The position numbers and the translations under genes were made by a program. Positions 10,210-25,930 of a stretch of 64,000 bases of DNA are shown piece after piece. Each line of letters starts with the position of its first letter. The first letter of the stretch is position 1. The notes under the pieces were generated by a model, which was not told the DNA's origin, ran no database searches, and saw only the letters and a list, made by a program, of their open reading frames with translations. The DNA comes from Albifimbria verrucaria (Eukaryota > Ascomycota > Sordariomycetes > Hypocreales > Stachybotryaceae): assembly GCA_020081605.1 (NCBI GenBank), contig JAHREC010000013.1, positions 5,084,001-5,148,000 on the forward strand. Reading direction: 5' to 3'.

Positions 10210-11089
10210 TTGTCATAAGCCGGAATCGATCTGCGCAGGGTCTTCCAAATCAATTGGCAAGAAGCCTGTTACTGCTGCAGGGGTGGCACCGATCTGGTCT
10301 GGAGCAATAATGCATGTGAAGTATCTGTCACATTTGCCCCAGGGTCTCGAACGGTAGCGGTACGGAGGTAGATCGTTCTCGGGCTGCGACCTCCAGCATC
10401 TGCAATCTTACTCTGCAGTGCATCGAGTCTTGAAGGTCATGACGAGAACGAGCCGCTCAATTATCTCTTGAGAAACCGGTTTGTGTCGGGATCAGGAACA
10501 CGGCTCCTACAATTTCCGAGTAAACTCGGGCCCCGGCTATGGAGGGGCATTCACGATGAACCTCGAACCGAGCAACCCGACTTATGGCGATGGGAAAATC
10601 TACAACAAAGCCACGAGGAACCGACAATTACCGTTCGCAAGTCTCCAAGTGGAGATTCAATGCAGGAATCGCTGCCAAGGTCTGTGTGAGGATGAAGTAG
10701 GCAGGGAGCGAAGAAGTGGTAGTCAGTCGTAGGTTGCAGTAGTGTAAGCCGCATCGCAACATAAACACCAGCAAGGGCAATCAATGTAAGCAGAATTTGG
10801 AGGGTTGGATAAGGCTTTGCCGCTGACGAACGGTGCTCGTGACGGCAACACCGGCAGCCGCCCAATGAGTCAATGAAGGTTTTGTAGGAATCAATAGTCA
10901 CGAGGGGACGAGGTGAGTGATTTATAAAGGAATTTCGCAGACGCTTTGATCCCAAAATGTCTCGTCCGGTCTGTCGCCCCCTCGAGGTTGATGTAAGAGG
11001 ACGAAAGCTGGAGATCCAATGGGTCAAGCAGTTTGGACACGTTCCTGCAACTCTGGTCCTGAAACCAAGCAGCTCGGCGAGCAAAGCAC

Positions 11090-11117
11090 AGCAGAGTAGA
11101 GCAGAGCAGAGCAGAGG
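11090..11117. repeat. GCAGA-type pentanucleotide repeat
   Basis: Imperfect tandem copies of a GCAGA/GAGCA unit, about five units. Confidence 0.75.
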
Positions 11118-11960
11118 GTCAGGGTCTAGTAAAGATAAGGTAATGGAGACATGTCATGGATGAAGCAGGCGGCGGCTACTCCGGCGATACCTGAAGCATG
11201 AGCGAGGCCGGACGGGGCATTCGGGCCGTATCGAGGTCACTCAGAGGTTCCCGTTTCTACCTTTGCGCTTCGCTCCGCGCTGAGCGCCGCTCAATGCTTG
11301 CAGTCCGTAAAACCGCGCACGACTGAATGATCGCTTTGGGATTGGTAAGCTAAGGGCCGGGCTATAGCTCCCCACCTTTGGCATCGCGTCTCCCACGCCC
11401 AGCCCACGCCCGTCCATGTACCGCCCCAACGCTATGCAGCAAGGTACCCATCTCCATCAAGGGGTGGTGGTGCTTCTACTTTTAGGTTGTTTTTATGATT
11501 TTTGTTTTACGTTGCGCCGTGGTTTCCCAAGGCCATTGGCAGGCAGCAGAGGGAGCTGGTGGTGAGACGGGGTCAGGGCGGCGGAGACGTTGAGTTAAGG
11601 TAGCGAGCGATAGGCTGGGCTTGGGCCTGGGCGTGTTGACGAAGGTTTGGTTGAGATTCCAAACCGATCCCCTGTCAAGAGGGTTTCTCGTGTCTGAGCT
11701 TTTCGAGCTATGGCCGCCTTTAGATATTCACATCCTCTTACATGGGAAGAAGGAGGGGGAAGACGGAGAGGGAGATGGGGCCGGATGGGTGAATCGCAAA
11801 GCTCCGGCGCGTAGCTCGGCAAGACGAAGGTGTTTGTCTGGGAGGAGTACCCACGTAAGAATTACACATGTAGGTAAATAAGGCCAGACAAGAGGAAGTG
11901 TAGTGTAATTGATTTTGGTCGTCGTGGGCTGGGCCGTCGTTCCGCTGCCTGGGCCCGGTT

Positions 11961-12006
11961 CGGCATGGCATGGCATGGTATGGTGTGGTGTGGTATATGG
12001 TATGGT
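11961..12006. repeat. Degenerate GGCAT/GGTGT pentanucleotide repeat
   Basis: Three copies of GGCAT pass into GGTAT and GGTGT variants, keeping a five-base period for about eight units. Confidence 0.75.
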
Positions 12007-12066
12007 TAAGCTACCTGGCAAAGGCATGTAGGCTAAACGACCCAGCAGCAGGTATGGATATCGGCG

Positions 12067-12084
12067 AGGTAAGGTAAGGTAAGG
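12067..12084. repeat. GGTAA pentanucleotide repeat (first copy)
   Basis: Three tandem GGTAA units. A second tract of the same unit lies at 12352-12379. Confidence 0.75.
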
Positions 12085-12351
12085 CAAAAGGCAAGGTGTA
12101 AAAACAGAGGCGAAGGCAAAAGGCCAAACGCCAAGGCATGCCCTCCGGGTACCTGTAGGATGTCCGGTGTCGCAGGCGTCATAAGTACCGGTACTGCGGC
12201 CGGATGGTGCCCCTCCACCAGCTAAGGCAAGGTGGGTGGAAGCGCAAGGAGGCGATGGTACGGCATGGTACGTAAGATGAGATAATGGACTCGACGGTGC
12301 GGCAGGTACATGAGCTTGCTGGCAGTTGGTACAGTAACAGCAGCAGTCATG

Positions 12352-12379
12352 TCAGGTCAGGTAAGGTAAGGTAAGGTAG
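12352..12379. repeat. GGTAA pentanucleotide repeat (second copy)
   Basis: GGTCA followed by four tandem GGTAA units, ending about 570 bases before the GAPDH start. Confidence 0.75.
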
Positions 12380-12870
12380 ATGCGCAGCAGTGCGTGCAGC
12401 AGACTCAACTGTCGAATATTAAGCTTTGGCTCCTCCCATCTACTTTTCTTCTCCTCTTCCTCTCTTCTCTTCTCTTTCTCTTCCTCTTCTTCCCATAACC
12501 CCTCCAACACCTCTCCTACAGCTTCTTACTACCAAACAAATGTACGTGCTTCCGCTGCTCCCTCTTACTCCTTCCCCATAGCTGCCTTTTTTCATCTTCA
12601 CTCACCTTCATCATCACTATCACCATCATCTGCTCTTCTCTTCTTTCTCCCCATCTATCTGTCTGCGCATTGATCGTGCTACAATGGCTTCCTGCTCTCT
12701 CTCGCTGCTTCGCCGTTGTGCCGTGGCGCTGGAGCTCTCTCCTCACCTTTTTTTCCCTTTCCCCCACCTCCTGCGCGGACCTGAGCTGAGCTCAGAGCAA
12801 CGGAGCGAGAGCTCATCACTCTCTACCCCACCCCTCATCAATTCTTGCTCCTCGTCCCACCCTGGTGTGA

Positions 12871-14380
<1,510 letters not shown>

Positions 14381-15555
14381 GTTAGCCCGCCTCTAATATA
14401 CGCCGGCAACCCCTAATACCAAAAAGAAAAAAGAGAAGAGGAATCAGACGTCCGCGAGTTGGGCCATGGTGAACATGGCAGCAAGTCCTCTCATTTGTCA
14501 TAACAAAAGACGAAGTATAAAAGCAGGAACAACCAGCACTCGAGCGGCACACTGTCAAAGTAGGAGCGAATAACACTACTTACTCTGGCAGGACGGCTGC
14601 TCCAAAGGCATAATGCGATTCTAGTTTAGTATAGCCATTGAGAATAGACCAGTCGCCTCTCACTCACGTGTTCCCTTTGTAATTTCTCAAACAATAATTG
14701 CTGTCATGTTCACGTAGACTACCTAGCGTCCCACCGGGCTCCAACCCCCGGCATGTCTGCGGTATGGCCCACTGTACCCATTTCTCTCTTACTCCTCGAA
14801 AACACAATCAAGACTGTAAACTAAGGCTTCCCATCTCTGTCGAGCGGGTTGGGGATATCATGATACAGGATAAAAACAAAGAATGGTTTGTAAACATGAA
14901 CCATCGGAATAGCTCTGCCCTTTGGATCGACAACTGGGTCGTACTCCTCAACTCCCCAACACATTCCTCAGCTCCGTTTTTCTAACCCCTTCCTCTCTGC
15001 CTTCCTCTGCCTGGCTATGATCTGCTTGTCGCCAATGTCGTAGCCATTCGTTTTTGTTTTGTTTTTCCCTCTCGCTCAAACAAGAGGTGTCATGGGCGGG
15101 GCCCAACCCATCAAAGTCTTGAGAACGTGTTGAGCCGCACGTTGCAAGACAAATGATTGTTTGCCTCTCGGGTCAACGCTTAGCTAGGGGATATGATACA
15201 CCATTGTGCGTTCATGGTCTCGCCCATTGCTCTTTACTTAGACCCTTGAATGGGTGTAAGTTGGCTGGGATGGCTTGTTGTACTGCGAGCTAGTACTCCA
15301 AGTACAAGGCCGTCGTGGCCTGTATCTAATTATGCCGCGGTCCTGTAATCGTCAGTTCCGTTGGCTTCTCTGGCCAGATCGGAACGGGAAAGGCTGCCGT
15401 AATAATAGCAAAGAGTGTCTCTCGTCAAGACTCTGGTTTGGATAATCACCATAGTACAATGTGGTTAATACAAATGAGCATCGTGCTCGCAATATCCTTT
15501 CTCAAGGTGTGCAGCGCTCTTTTCGCGCATGCGTGAAATCTGTCGTGACGGCGAT
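14381..15555. other. Convergent intergenic region
   Basis: 3' flanks of GAPDH and of the minus-strand gene ending at 15556. No gene is recognised. Confidence 0.6.
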
Positions 15556-17957
15556 TTATCTTCCGCCGCCTTCTCTAAGATTTACCTCCGGGGTCCAATC
15601 GACCTTTTCTTCAGCGCACCAGCGGCGGAGGATGCGGAGCGCCGTCTCAGCAACTTCGTCGATGGTCGACCAAGGCGTGATGGAGTCTGCACGCAGTCCT
15701 GGGCTGCTGATTCGGGCGTTGTTCTCGCGTATTTGCGTCCAGCCTCTAGCCCGAGTGCGCTCGTGCTTAACCAACGTCTCAACATTGATGTGCGTACCCG
15801 GATTCTCATAGGTGAAGTAACACTTAATCAGCTCGTCGACGGCAAATGTCTGCAGCAGTATCAACAGCGCAATGAGCGGCCGGAAGCGGTCCTTATCGAG
15901 ACGGCGCATTTCTTTCTGGTGGAATTCCATAAGAGGGAATAGGCTTTCCCAGCTAGTAGGCTCAGATGTTTTGTTGCAGAGGCTGCGATGCTTGTTCTGG
16001 GCCTGAAAGCCCGACATGAACGCGATGATACTCTCGAGGCCAAGGACGAACCTCACCCTAGGAATGGCATCAACCGTACCGTTGGCGGAGTTGGAGGCAG
16101 GTCTCCTATTCATTACAAGGTCGGCCTTGTGCTTCAATTGCCTTCCTAGCTGCGAGAGTCGAGCTTCTCTTTCCTTCAACGCGTTGATTTCTGCCTTGTC
16201 ACCCTTATGTGGATCCAGGCCGTTGTAGATACGATCCACAGATCCTCCAGCTGATGGAGTCGTGTTGGGTAATTCTCCAGGTGTGTGTGCCATTGAGTTT
16301 GTCGAGCTCACACGCGACATAGAAGCACTACCCTTCTTGGACGGGGTTGCCGGTGCTGGCAAGCGAGCTGAGCTCGTGAGCTCGGAGGTGCGAGGTCTCT
16401 TGACAGCGATGGAGTCTGATATCGGGGCCTCGATTGAGCCAACAGGTCGTTTCCGCGCCTGGGATAACTGCGGGGATTCGGATATGCTCTCTTGAGACTC
16501 TGCCTCCTTCCTAGGCGACATAGTGAGAATTCTTCTAACTGCTGGTCTCAATCGCTTTGGTATCCGTAGCACAACAATCAATCGGCGCTTGGGAAGTGTC
16601 TTTCCTCCCTGGCTTTCTTCAGAGTCCTTGACTGGACCCTTCTTCGCGGTTGGCTGCGTATATGTCTCTTCTTTAATTTTAATATCTGTTGCTTTTGGTG
16701 GTGTTTTCTTCATCCGTTGTAGTTCTGCCTCAATCTCTGGGGAAGGGTTGGCGAGAGAAGAGCGGGTAGTCGCACCGGAGACCTTTGTCGCCTGGCGGAA
16801 GAAGGAGGATCCAGCCTCTTAGGTTTTGGCTGCCTCGTAGTTTCTGCGACATCCTCTCGCTTCTTCTTCGCTTCCTTTTCTCGGGACGCCGACTCGCTCT
16901 GGTCTTGTTTTTCAAAACTGAGGCGCAATGGCGATAATAACGGCGGCACAAAGGATTTTGAATCGGCCTTGGTAGGGGTATGTCGACTGCTCGTTGAAGC
17001 AGAAGGGCGAGCGCCGTTAGGGGCGTCCTCCCGCGGCCGGGACGCAGGTGAAGCGGTACGACTCGAGCTCGACGGTCCCTTGAGGACGCTTCGTCCATTC
17101 GTCAAAGAGCTGGAGGTTGATGCCTTGCCATCTCTGTTGGATATCGAGTCGCGTGCCGGGGTAACTCCCGATCTCTGCGTCTGTGTTCATCGTCACGGCG
17201 ATGCGATTGGGATGGTTCATCTGAAGGTCGTCCGGCATCAGGCCTCGAACGTTTCTGCGATCGTGTCTCGTCGTTGTTATCGGCGAAGCGCTTCCTGTTC
17301 TCGGGGATGGTGGTCGCGGGGGCAGCGAACTTTTGGGTGGAGGTTTCGGTGGAAGCCTAAGATTTGTTAGCCACAGATCGGACCCCGGAGACCCGGTTCA
17401 AGGCTCACCTCATGTCCACGGCCGGCTTAGGGCGTGGAAGCGATTGCTTTCCATCGTGTGGAGAGTCAGTCTCACGCGGTCTGGATGCGTCCCCGCGCCT
17501 AACTTCTGACGAAGAGCGAGCGCTGTGGCTGGAGCCAGCTGGAGCGGGAGACGAGGCAGCAGGTAGAGGGTTAGATGTGCGCTCATTGTCCTTCCTCTGT
17601 ATGGAAGGCTCTGGTGGTGAAGTCGAGACAGCGCCTGCGGACTTCTTGTTCTTATAATCGCTGAATGACAGCTTTTTCTTCTCGCCAGGCTTACTGGCGA
17701 GGGCACTGACGCCTTTCGGCACGGGTTTCGGAGGTTCCTCACGCATATCGTAGTCGGAACGCGTCAAAGGACGCCTCGGTCGGCCTCGGAAACAAGAGTA
17801 AGATATTGCATGCGGGGTGGTTCCATTCCTCGATTCGCTTGCGATCATCAACAGGATGGTGGCGATAGCGCCAATCGGCGAAGTAGGACAGGTGATGGGG
17901 ATGCTCGGGCAAGATGCGCTGGGTCAGCAACTGGATCGTCTTCGCCGCAGCTTCCAT
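15556..17957 (-). CDS. Unrecognised low-complexity nuclear-type protein, frame-broken
   Basis: I do not recognise this protein. The start at 17957 gives MEAAAKTIQLLTQRILPEHP, then 'HHLSYFADWRYRHHPVDDRK', a Ser/Pro/Lys-rich region (KKLSFSDYKNKKS), an intron (17357-17408, GTGAGC to a CTAAC branch and TTAG), another folded-looking patch (NRIAVTMNTDAEIGSYPGTR, LQLFDEWTK), a long basic low-complexity part and a helical C-terminal ~190 residues (LGLESIIAFMSGFQ, RPLIALLILLQTFAVDELI). Three frame changes lie within the coding part, near 17763 and 17085 (one base too many each) and 16818 (one too few); correcting them gives ~782 residues in two exons. The C-terminal helical block distantly recalls the C-terminal domain of AF4/FMR2 proteins, but that is only an impression. 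Nuclear location is inferred from KR-rich clusters such as RKRPVG and VKRPRTSE. Confidence 0.62.
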
Positions 17958-19701
17958 GGTTCATCGGCGTGCGCATGCCGGGTGACGCGAGCGGAGCGTC
18001 TGGCTGGAGAACGGATAAGGGGAGGCGTGACAAACAGGCGCAATGGCGTGAAGGTCTGGGTATCGTGACGTGTCCAAGCTCGAGTGCGCGCGCGCAAAGG
18101 CAAAGGGCTGAAAGAAGGAAAAGATGTTGTAAGGGAGTGATGGCGATGGGAAGAGGGCCGGGCGTCACACGAGGCGCGCGAGAGGGCGCTGGAGCAGAGC
18201 TAAGAGCTCCGTCCACGGCCGCCTGTCAATCAACAAACGACGCACGAGTGGCTCGTCGCGCAAGTACAATAGGCCATGCACGAGGCAGAACCGTGTCGGG
18301 GGTGACAATGGTCGGCGCCTACTGTCGTCGTTGAGCGATGCCTTATTGTTGCTCCCAGCGAGCGCTCGCTGGCCTGGCGGTTGAGAGTCAGTTGACGGGC
18401 GAAAGAGGTGACAATAAGGTAACGGGACCTGGCCCGAGGGGCTTGTTTGCCAACAACATCCATGACCGCCCAGGTTTGGGTGGAGCGCGCGTACCAAGCT
18501 ATCACGCCAGCCCGGCATCGGTACGTACCTCTCTAACTGGTCCTAATCACATTTTGGCCCTCTCAATTGGGGCATCCTTGCGATACTCCTACTGTACTAT
18601 GGCGCAGCGTATCGCCCACGTCTCATTCTATACCTTTGTCTTGAAGTTCCAAGTACTCGTCAAGTCCTCACGCACACTTCACCCTCGTTCCAACCACAAT
18701 GGCCCCAATCGACGTGAATGCGCCTCTCCAGTGCTCGATCCACACAGACAACTTGACAGGCGACCTCTCCTCCAATCCCTGTGATTTGCGACAGTGTAGA
18801 ATGCCTGGGTGTACCAATAACGTGCTCGTGACAGGAACCACCACTTTTCCTACACCGAACTAGCAGCTCATGTGTTATTGATGTGTATTGGTGTGCTGTG
18901 CTGTAATCGCATCGCCACATGTCACTGCGACGGCTTCAGCAGGGTCCTGCCCGCATCCCTTCCAGTACCAAACCCTCATTCAAGTCATTTTCTTTGTTCA
19001 AGCAAACCTAGACCTAACACAGCAGTAAATTACTGAATGGCGAGCCGGCGGCTGTCAGGTCAGTCCCACAACCTCATTCGTGGTGACATCAGAGATGCAT
19101 CACATGGCGAAGCTCTATTGAACCGCAACCACTCAGATTCGGCGCTGACCATGCATATTTGGCAGCGCGTCTGGCAAAATTGGCTCACTTGTCTCTGTAC
19201 CTCTCGTCCCTGACTGGTGTGCTCAAGAAGCGGTGTCCAGTTCCCATCCATTATTGGCCGTGTGACTGTTCTACTATATGCGTTTGCGCACAGTTCCCGC
19301 ATACATTGTTTGTCTGGGCCAAGGCGCGATCATGGCAGGCAATGTTCTGCCGTATTACTATGGCAATGAAGTTGCTTTGTTGAAATTTCTCTAAATTCAC
19401 AACGGGAGTACATATTTGAATAACATGACATGATCACCTTTGGAAAGCCGATTCCAGCGAAGCGCATCACTCAGGGAAAAAGGATGAACACGTACATGGA
19501 CTCTTGAATTATTAACAGCTTCATGTACACGGTCTACTTACTTGAGTTCAATTCAAGACAATAGTGAAGATGTCAAGATTGCCCTTGTTTGCAGCCAATC
19601 ATTTGTCCCACCAGATGCCCAGCACTCCATGTTGAGCGACCCTACCAACGCCTGCATCCTGTCCCAATGTCCAATATCATAATGAAGTGCAAAGCAAGAT
19701 T
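17958..19701. other. Intergenic region without a supported gene
   Basis: Contains the promoter of the minus-strand gene starting at 17957 and the 3' side of the coiled-coil gene ending at 19702. Open frames here are short and mutually overlapping. Nothing else is recognised. Confidence 0.55.
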
Positions 19702-21727
19702 TCATGAAGAGGCATGAAGAGTCGTGTTAGTCCCGTTCTGTGTCTTCCTCTTCTTGTAAGGCAGCTCATCTGATCCATTATGGACTGTCTTTTCGAGGGC
19801 ATCTAGTCGAGCGAGGGCTGACCGTAGCTGTTTAGTGAGTCCACTCGGCATTGTGTCGTTAATATGCTTGACAATATCTTTGTAAAGGTCTTTTGTCGTA
19901 AATTGTGTCTGCCACGCGTTTAGACATTGCAACTGCATGAGGAGCGCGTCTGTCGTCGATTTCGTCTCAGCTTTGACTAGCTGAAGTTGGGTTTCCTCCG
20001 AAGTTAATCTTTGGTGCATGGTTGCTAGCTTCCCATCATACTGTGAGCTCACAGCTTTGGCTTGTTTTATAATTTCGTCGATGTTTCCTTTAATCCCTTT
20101 CATTTCGCTCTGTATTGATTCGAGGCTGCTTTCCGTGCTTTTCGTACGCTCGGTTAGCGCACCACGCTCTTCGGTCTCGAGGTTAACGATTACTAAAAAT
20201 CTATCCACAGCACTTTTCAGACGTTCGCCAATCTCCTTGGCAAGCTTCCCTAGTTGGGATGACATGGATCGTTCCATGTTCTCTTTGAAGTCTTGCGTCT
20301 GCTTTCTGAGGTCGTCCAGTTCCGTAAGGATACGGCTGATATCCCCAGCCATGTCCTTTCGCATGGGAATACGATTGGATTCTTCTGTGTGATCCTTCAT
20401 GGCTGCTGCGTGGCTGTCTACCTCGATCTTTAGCTCAGCTATTTGCATAAAAGCTTGGTCCATGGCATCTTGACTAGGAAACTCTGACTTGAAATTCGCC
20501 AGTTTCTCCTCTATTGTTGGTCCATCTTCGGAGGGTTCAACTTCGGTTTCCCTTTCTCGGGAAGTGATTCACGCACACTATTGATGGCCGCCATCGCTTC
20601 CGCTCGTAGGTTCTCGATTTTCCTAAGGGCAACATCAAGATCATTTTGCGTTATGTGAGCCTTGGCATCATTCCCGAGCTGTGTGACCAAATTGGTGATT
20701 TGTTTTTCTTGGGACTTGATGCTTTCCTCGAGCTTCATGGATATGCTTTCACCATTTTGTTGTAATGTGGTGAGAGCTTCTCCAATCTCATTCATCTGGC
20801 TGTCCGTTCTTTTGTCTTTTTCACACATCGACTCGAGCTTAGTTGTCAAAGCTTTGACCTGTTCCTCAAGGGCCATATTTCTTTTGCTTTCTTCAAACAC
20901 ACGATTTTTGAGTTCCTCGATTTCCAAGTCGTAGTGGCTTTCAATCCGCGATGCAGGATTGTCGCTTGTGCACGTTTGGTTTGTATTTGTCTTTAAACTC
21001 TCCAAGGTCCCTAGTCGGGCCTCTATTTCGCTTATGCGCTTGCCAAGTTCACCATCCTGCAAGGAGGATTCTTGGTGACCCAAACTTCGACGCCGCTCGA
21101 CTGACTCCACGAATGAGACAAGGGCATATCTTGCTTTTTGTCAACCATTTCGATCTTGTCGTTAAACTTGGTAATCTCACGAGACGCCGTTTTCTTGGAG
21201 GTTTCGGCCAGTTGATGGATACTAGCGAATTCTGGACGAGATGGATCATTCTTCACTTTGGCATCCCATTGATCATACGTCTTCTTCGATTTGTCCCGGT
21301 TGAACCACCAGAATATCCTCTCACTCAAAACATCAAGTAGATGCCGGAAGTCCGGATCCATATCAGTGGTCAAATGTGTTGTACTTGGCTTAGAAGAGCC
21401 TGCTGAGCCTGCAGGAGAAGCTATTTACGAAGCGGATGAGTTAGGTGCAGATGATCAGCTGCTGTCTGTTTGAGATTGCTCACCATTGTCAAGTTCCATC
21501 CTATCATTGGGAGATGATCTGGAACCTGGATTGGCACGTGGATTATTCGAATGTGCGTCGCGTTCCATTGGGGGCCGCCGTGACTGGGGCATAGTGTCCC
21601 TGTAGTAGCGTTGGTCTGGGGAATGTGGACGGCGGGTGTAGTCTCGTTCTCTGTCTCGGTTCCTGTCCCTATAGTCACCATCATATCGACGGCGATCGTG
21701 TGTTGACGGTCTGAAGGAGCCTGACAT
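19702..21727 (-). CDS. Long coiled-coil protein with RD-rich N-terminus
   Basis: Unrecognised protein of ~654 residues in exons 21484-21727 and 19702-21420 (donor GTGAGC, acceptor AATAG). The first ~80 residues are Arg/Asp/Tyr-rich (DRNRDRERDYTRR), as in splicing or nuclear proteins. A compact block follows ('DPDFRHLLDVLSERIFWWF', 'KTYDQWDAKVKND'), and then ~450 residues of almost continuous heptad-like coiled coil (ESKRNMALEEQVKALTTKL, DISRILTELDDLRKQ). It ends with a basic PYKKRKTQNG. Two single-base deficits break the frame: the T run at 21135-21139 and a site near 20522-20527; both repair cleanly. Known families with this architecture include structural and chromatin-associated proteins, but no specific homology is claimed. 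Confidence 0.7.
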
Positions 21728-22870
21728 TGTGAGAACATGAAAAGCAAAGTAGCACTGCGGAGCAAAGTGTGTTGGAGATGTGATGGAACTCTGTTGCCAT
21801 TTGGTGGGGTTTTGTAGGAGGGAAACAAAGAGGTCAAATACGCACAGATAGAACGGAATTGCTCACCGCGTTGTCGGAACGGGAGCTGACAGAATAGCGA
21901 ATGAATAGATGGGATGAATGAGCGAATTACGTCGTTTGTGAGATGTGACAGCGTGCAAACACCATCCGGCTGCGTTAAGTTGTTGGTTGCTAGTTCATCT
22001 CCAGTAATCCTCGAGTGCAGCAAGCACTAGGTAGGTAAGTACAGGTCAGGGTGTTGTTGACCCTACCTTCCTTGGGGGTGGGTGTCACTCCCGTTGGCAG
22101 GCACTGCCAGTCCCAATCATACTCACCCGCATGATACCTTAGGGAAGGCACTCTCCTCGAGCCTGCAGCCTGCAGCCTGTAGCCTCAGGCCTGTAGCCTC
22201 AGGGCTGCCTACTGCCTGCTACCTGCCGGATCTTCTTCCTGCAGCTGCCAATCACAAACCTGCAATGTCGGCTAATGGCGTTCGTATTTGTACAGTATCA
22301 AAATTTGTTACGCTTTGATCACCTGTTCGCAGGTGCCCATTTCAAACAGTCCGGTACTGTACTTGTAGATACACATGCACGGCATAAGGTACCTAAGGTA
22401 GAGGTAGTCGTTATTATAGGTATAGTAGGTATAGATGCTACGTCTGCCTACCTACCGTAGGTACTCTGCCTCAGACGGCCAATGCTGATACCGTACAAAG
22501 CTCATGGCTGGGATAGACCAAGGTATAGACGCTTGTAGGCTGTCTACTATAGTACGGATCTAATCTGATCTGACCCAATCTGAATCAATGCCGGCTCGCT
22601 GTTCTCCACATATTTTGCGATAACCGACCTTCCCTTGCCGTGCCTAAGGCAAGCAAGCTTGCTGCTCTGTGCAGGACCAGACACATGCTCCAGGATTGTT
22701 CTAGCGCTTATTCCAGAATCGAGCGCCTGGTTTAGCCGCCACAACCGCGCCGTGCTCTTTTCTCCCAGACGCGCAAATCCATAGCAGCAGCTTCATCAAT
22801 AATACTTCCGCCAGCCTGCTCTGACATTACACAACCTGACCAACCCCACGCTTGGAGAAATACCTTCATC
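21728..22870. promoter_or_regulatory. Divergent promoter region, coiled-coil gene / rvb2
   Basis: 1.1 kb between the two start codons. It contains a short imperfect repeat of GCCTGCAG/GCCTGTAG/GCCTCAGG at ~22,160-22,215 and many AGGTA/TACCT words at 22,380-22,460. No gene is recognised. Confidence 0.5.
22160..22215. repeat. Imperfect GCCTGCAG-type tandem repeat
   Basis: Several 7-12 base units beginning GCCTG follow one another, with variants GCCTGCA, GCCTGTA and GCCTCAG. Confidence 0.6.
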
Positions 22871-24403
<1,533 letters not shown>

Positions 24404-25035
24404 GCGAGGTGTTCAGCAGGATGTTGACTAGTTACATGACTTTCAGGGTCGGGTTGTGAGAGGATATGGATGCGATGGAATTTTTTGTACCATATGACTT
24501 CGGCGCAAGAGGTTCCCGCAAAGGGAGATAAAAGAGCATTGTTTGATTTGGCCACCCGGTCCCTCCTTGGTGGACTCTATGTTATCTCAGTGATACTATG
24601 ATGAACTGACTTGGTTCCGGATCGACGTTGGTTTGGAATACTTCGCAAATGCCTGCCGAGGCAGGGTAGCACAAGATAGTGACGCCAGAGGCTCGATCAA
24701 GTAAGGTCCCGACGCTTAACTAATGGAAGATCATATGCATGGCACAAGCCTTTTCAGCGTTGCCTCGTCGATTTTCTAAGGCTTTCGATACGCGACTGAC
24801 GAAGCCTGTCATTCTATCTACTCGATTGACTACAAGACATGGCATGTACTACTGCATCATATCGAACATTGTCCGACAATATATGAGGGACATATAGAAT
24901 CATATTAAGGCTAGCTAAGGACTGACATGAAGAATACATTTATTGAACCAACTCTTGCAAACGAAGACATATTCGCAAGCCATACTATTTGCGTAGCGTA
25001 AACGCTAGAGTGTGAAGGCGGCGAGAACGAACTCC
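24404..25035. other. Convergent intergenic region
   Basis: 3' flanks of rvb2 and of the DJ-1-like gene. No gene or repeat is recognised. Confidence 0.6.
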
Positions 25036-25930
25036 TTACTGCTCTAGCCCAGCATTAGGCTGCGTGCATGGCTGAGCAGGTGTCTTGGTGATGTTGAAGT
25101 GTGCAGAGAAAGGGTCGTCGTTCCAAGCTCGTGGGACGTGCTCGATGATACTGGCAATTCTTGTCTTCAGGTCAGTTCCCCAGTATAACTCCACGAAAGC
25201 GAAGGACATATCAAGTGACGACGTGACCTAGAAGATGCAAAAGTCAGTATATGAATTCCAGCTGCCAATTACCTCATAACGGTATCTTAAACGTGGTTTA
25301 ACTTACTCCTGAAGAAGTCCAGATCTTGCCGTCGATAGTGTACCGTGCGGGCGACACCCAGTTGACCTCAGGACCCCACGGGGTAATAGTCTTCCAAGCG
25401 TTCTTGTTCGTCGTTGCTAAGGTGTTGTTAAGGATGCCCGCCCTAGCAGCGAGTCCAGACCCGGTACAGACTGTCATGAAGACCTTAACCTTGGGGAACA
25501 TCTTGCGGAGGTATTCCAGAATTGGATCTAGATTCGGGTCCCTGACTCCAGGGCCTCCAGGGACAATCAGTACATCGAGGTCAAGATCATCTTCAAAGGT
25601 AGCTGTAGGGGCCAGGGTAGGCCAGAAGCTTGAGTTGAACCGACTAGTGCCGAGAGGCGCCGTGGAAACAGGGTCGAGCGTGGCGGCAATGAAATGCAGG
25701 TTCATTTGCTGAGTTGTAATGGCCATTATCTGCAGTACATCGAGGGGCCCGAAGACGTCGATGACATCGAGCGCCGGGAACAGTACGAAACCATAGTTGC
25801 GCAGTTCACTTGCCTCAACGTCCGGGATAGGTCGTGGGGCGATACAGCCTCCGTCAGAAGGGATGCCAGCAGCGAGGGCCGGGAGGAGTGCAGTTACCAG
25901 GCTGCTAAGGGTAGAGAGCGAGAACTTCAT
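25036..25930 (-). CDS. Secreted DJ-1/PfpI family protein
   Basis: 271 residues in exons 25307-25930 and 25036-25227 (donor GTAAGT, acceptor TTCTAG, phase 0). Residues 1-21 form a typical signal peptide (MKFSLSTLSSLVTALLPALA). The mature part is a class-I-glutamine-amidotransferase-like fold: 'NYGFVLFPALDVIDVFGPLD', 'DLDVLIVPGGPG' and the nucleophile elbow 'TVCTGSGLAARAGIL', whose Cys is the expected active-site residue. 'WTSSGVTSSLDMS' follows, with the intron between Gly and Val. Relatives include DJ-1, ThiJ and isonitrile-hydratase-like proteins; the substrate cannot be read from the sequence. The frame is intact. The C-terminal ~40 residues (NITKTPAQPCTQPN) are an extension beyond the core fold. 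Secretion is inferred from the leader only. Confidence 0.88.

Noticed and set aside
10551..11084. 177-codon minus-strand frame downstream of lin1
   Set aside because: No domain, unlike codon use of neighbours, overlapped by plus-strand frames of similar quality and no splice or promoter context; treated as chance.
12380..12673. Ser/Phe-rich plus-strand frame in the GAPDH promoter
   Set aside because: It is the translation of pyrimidine tracts, which lack stops; the region fits a promoter and leader.
15461..15942. Plus-strand frames opposite the 15556-17957 gene
   Set aside because: Antisense shadows of a minus-strand gene with clear intron and conserved-looking segments.
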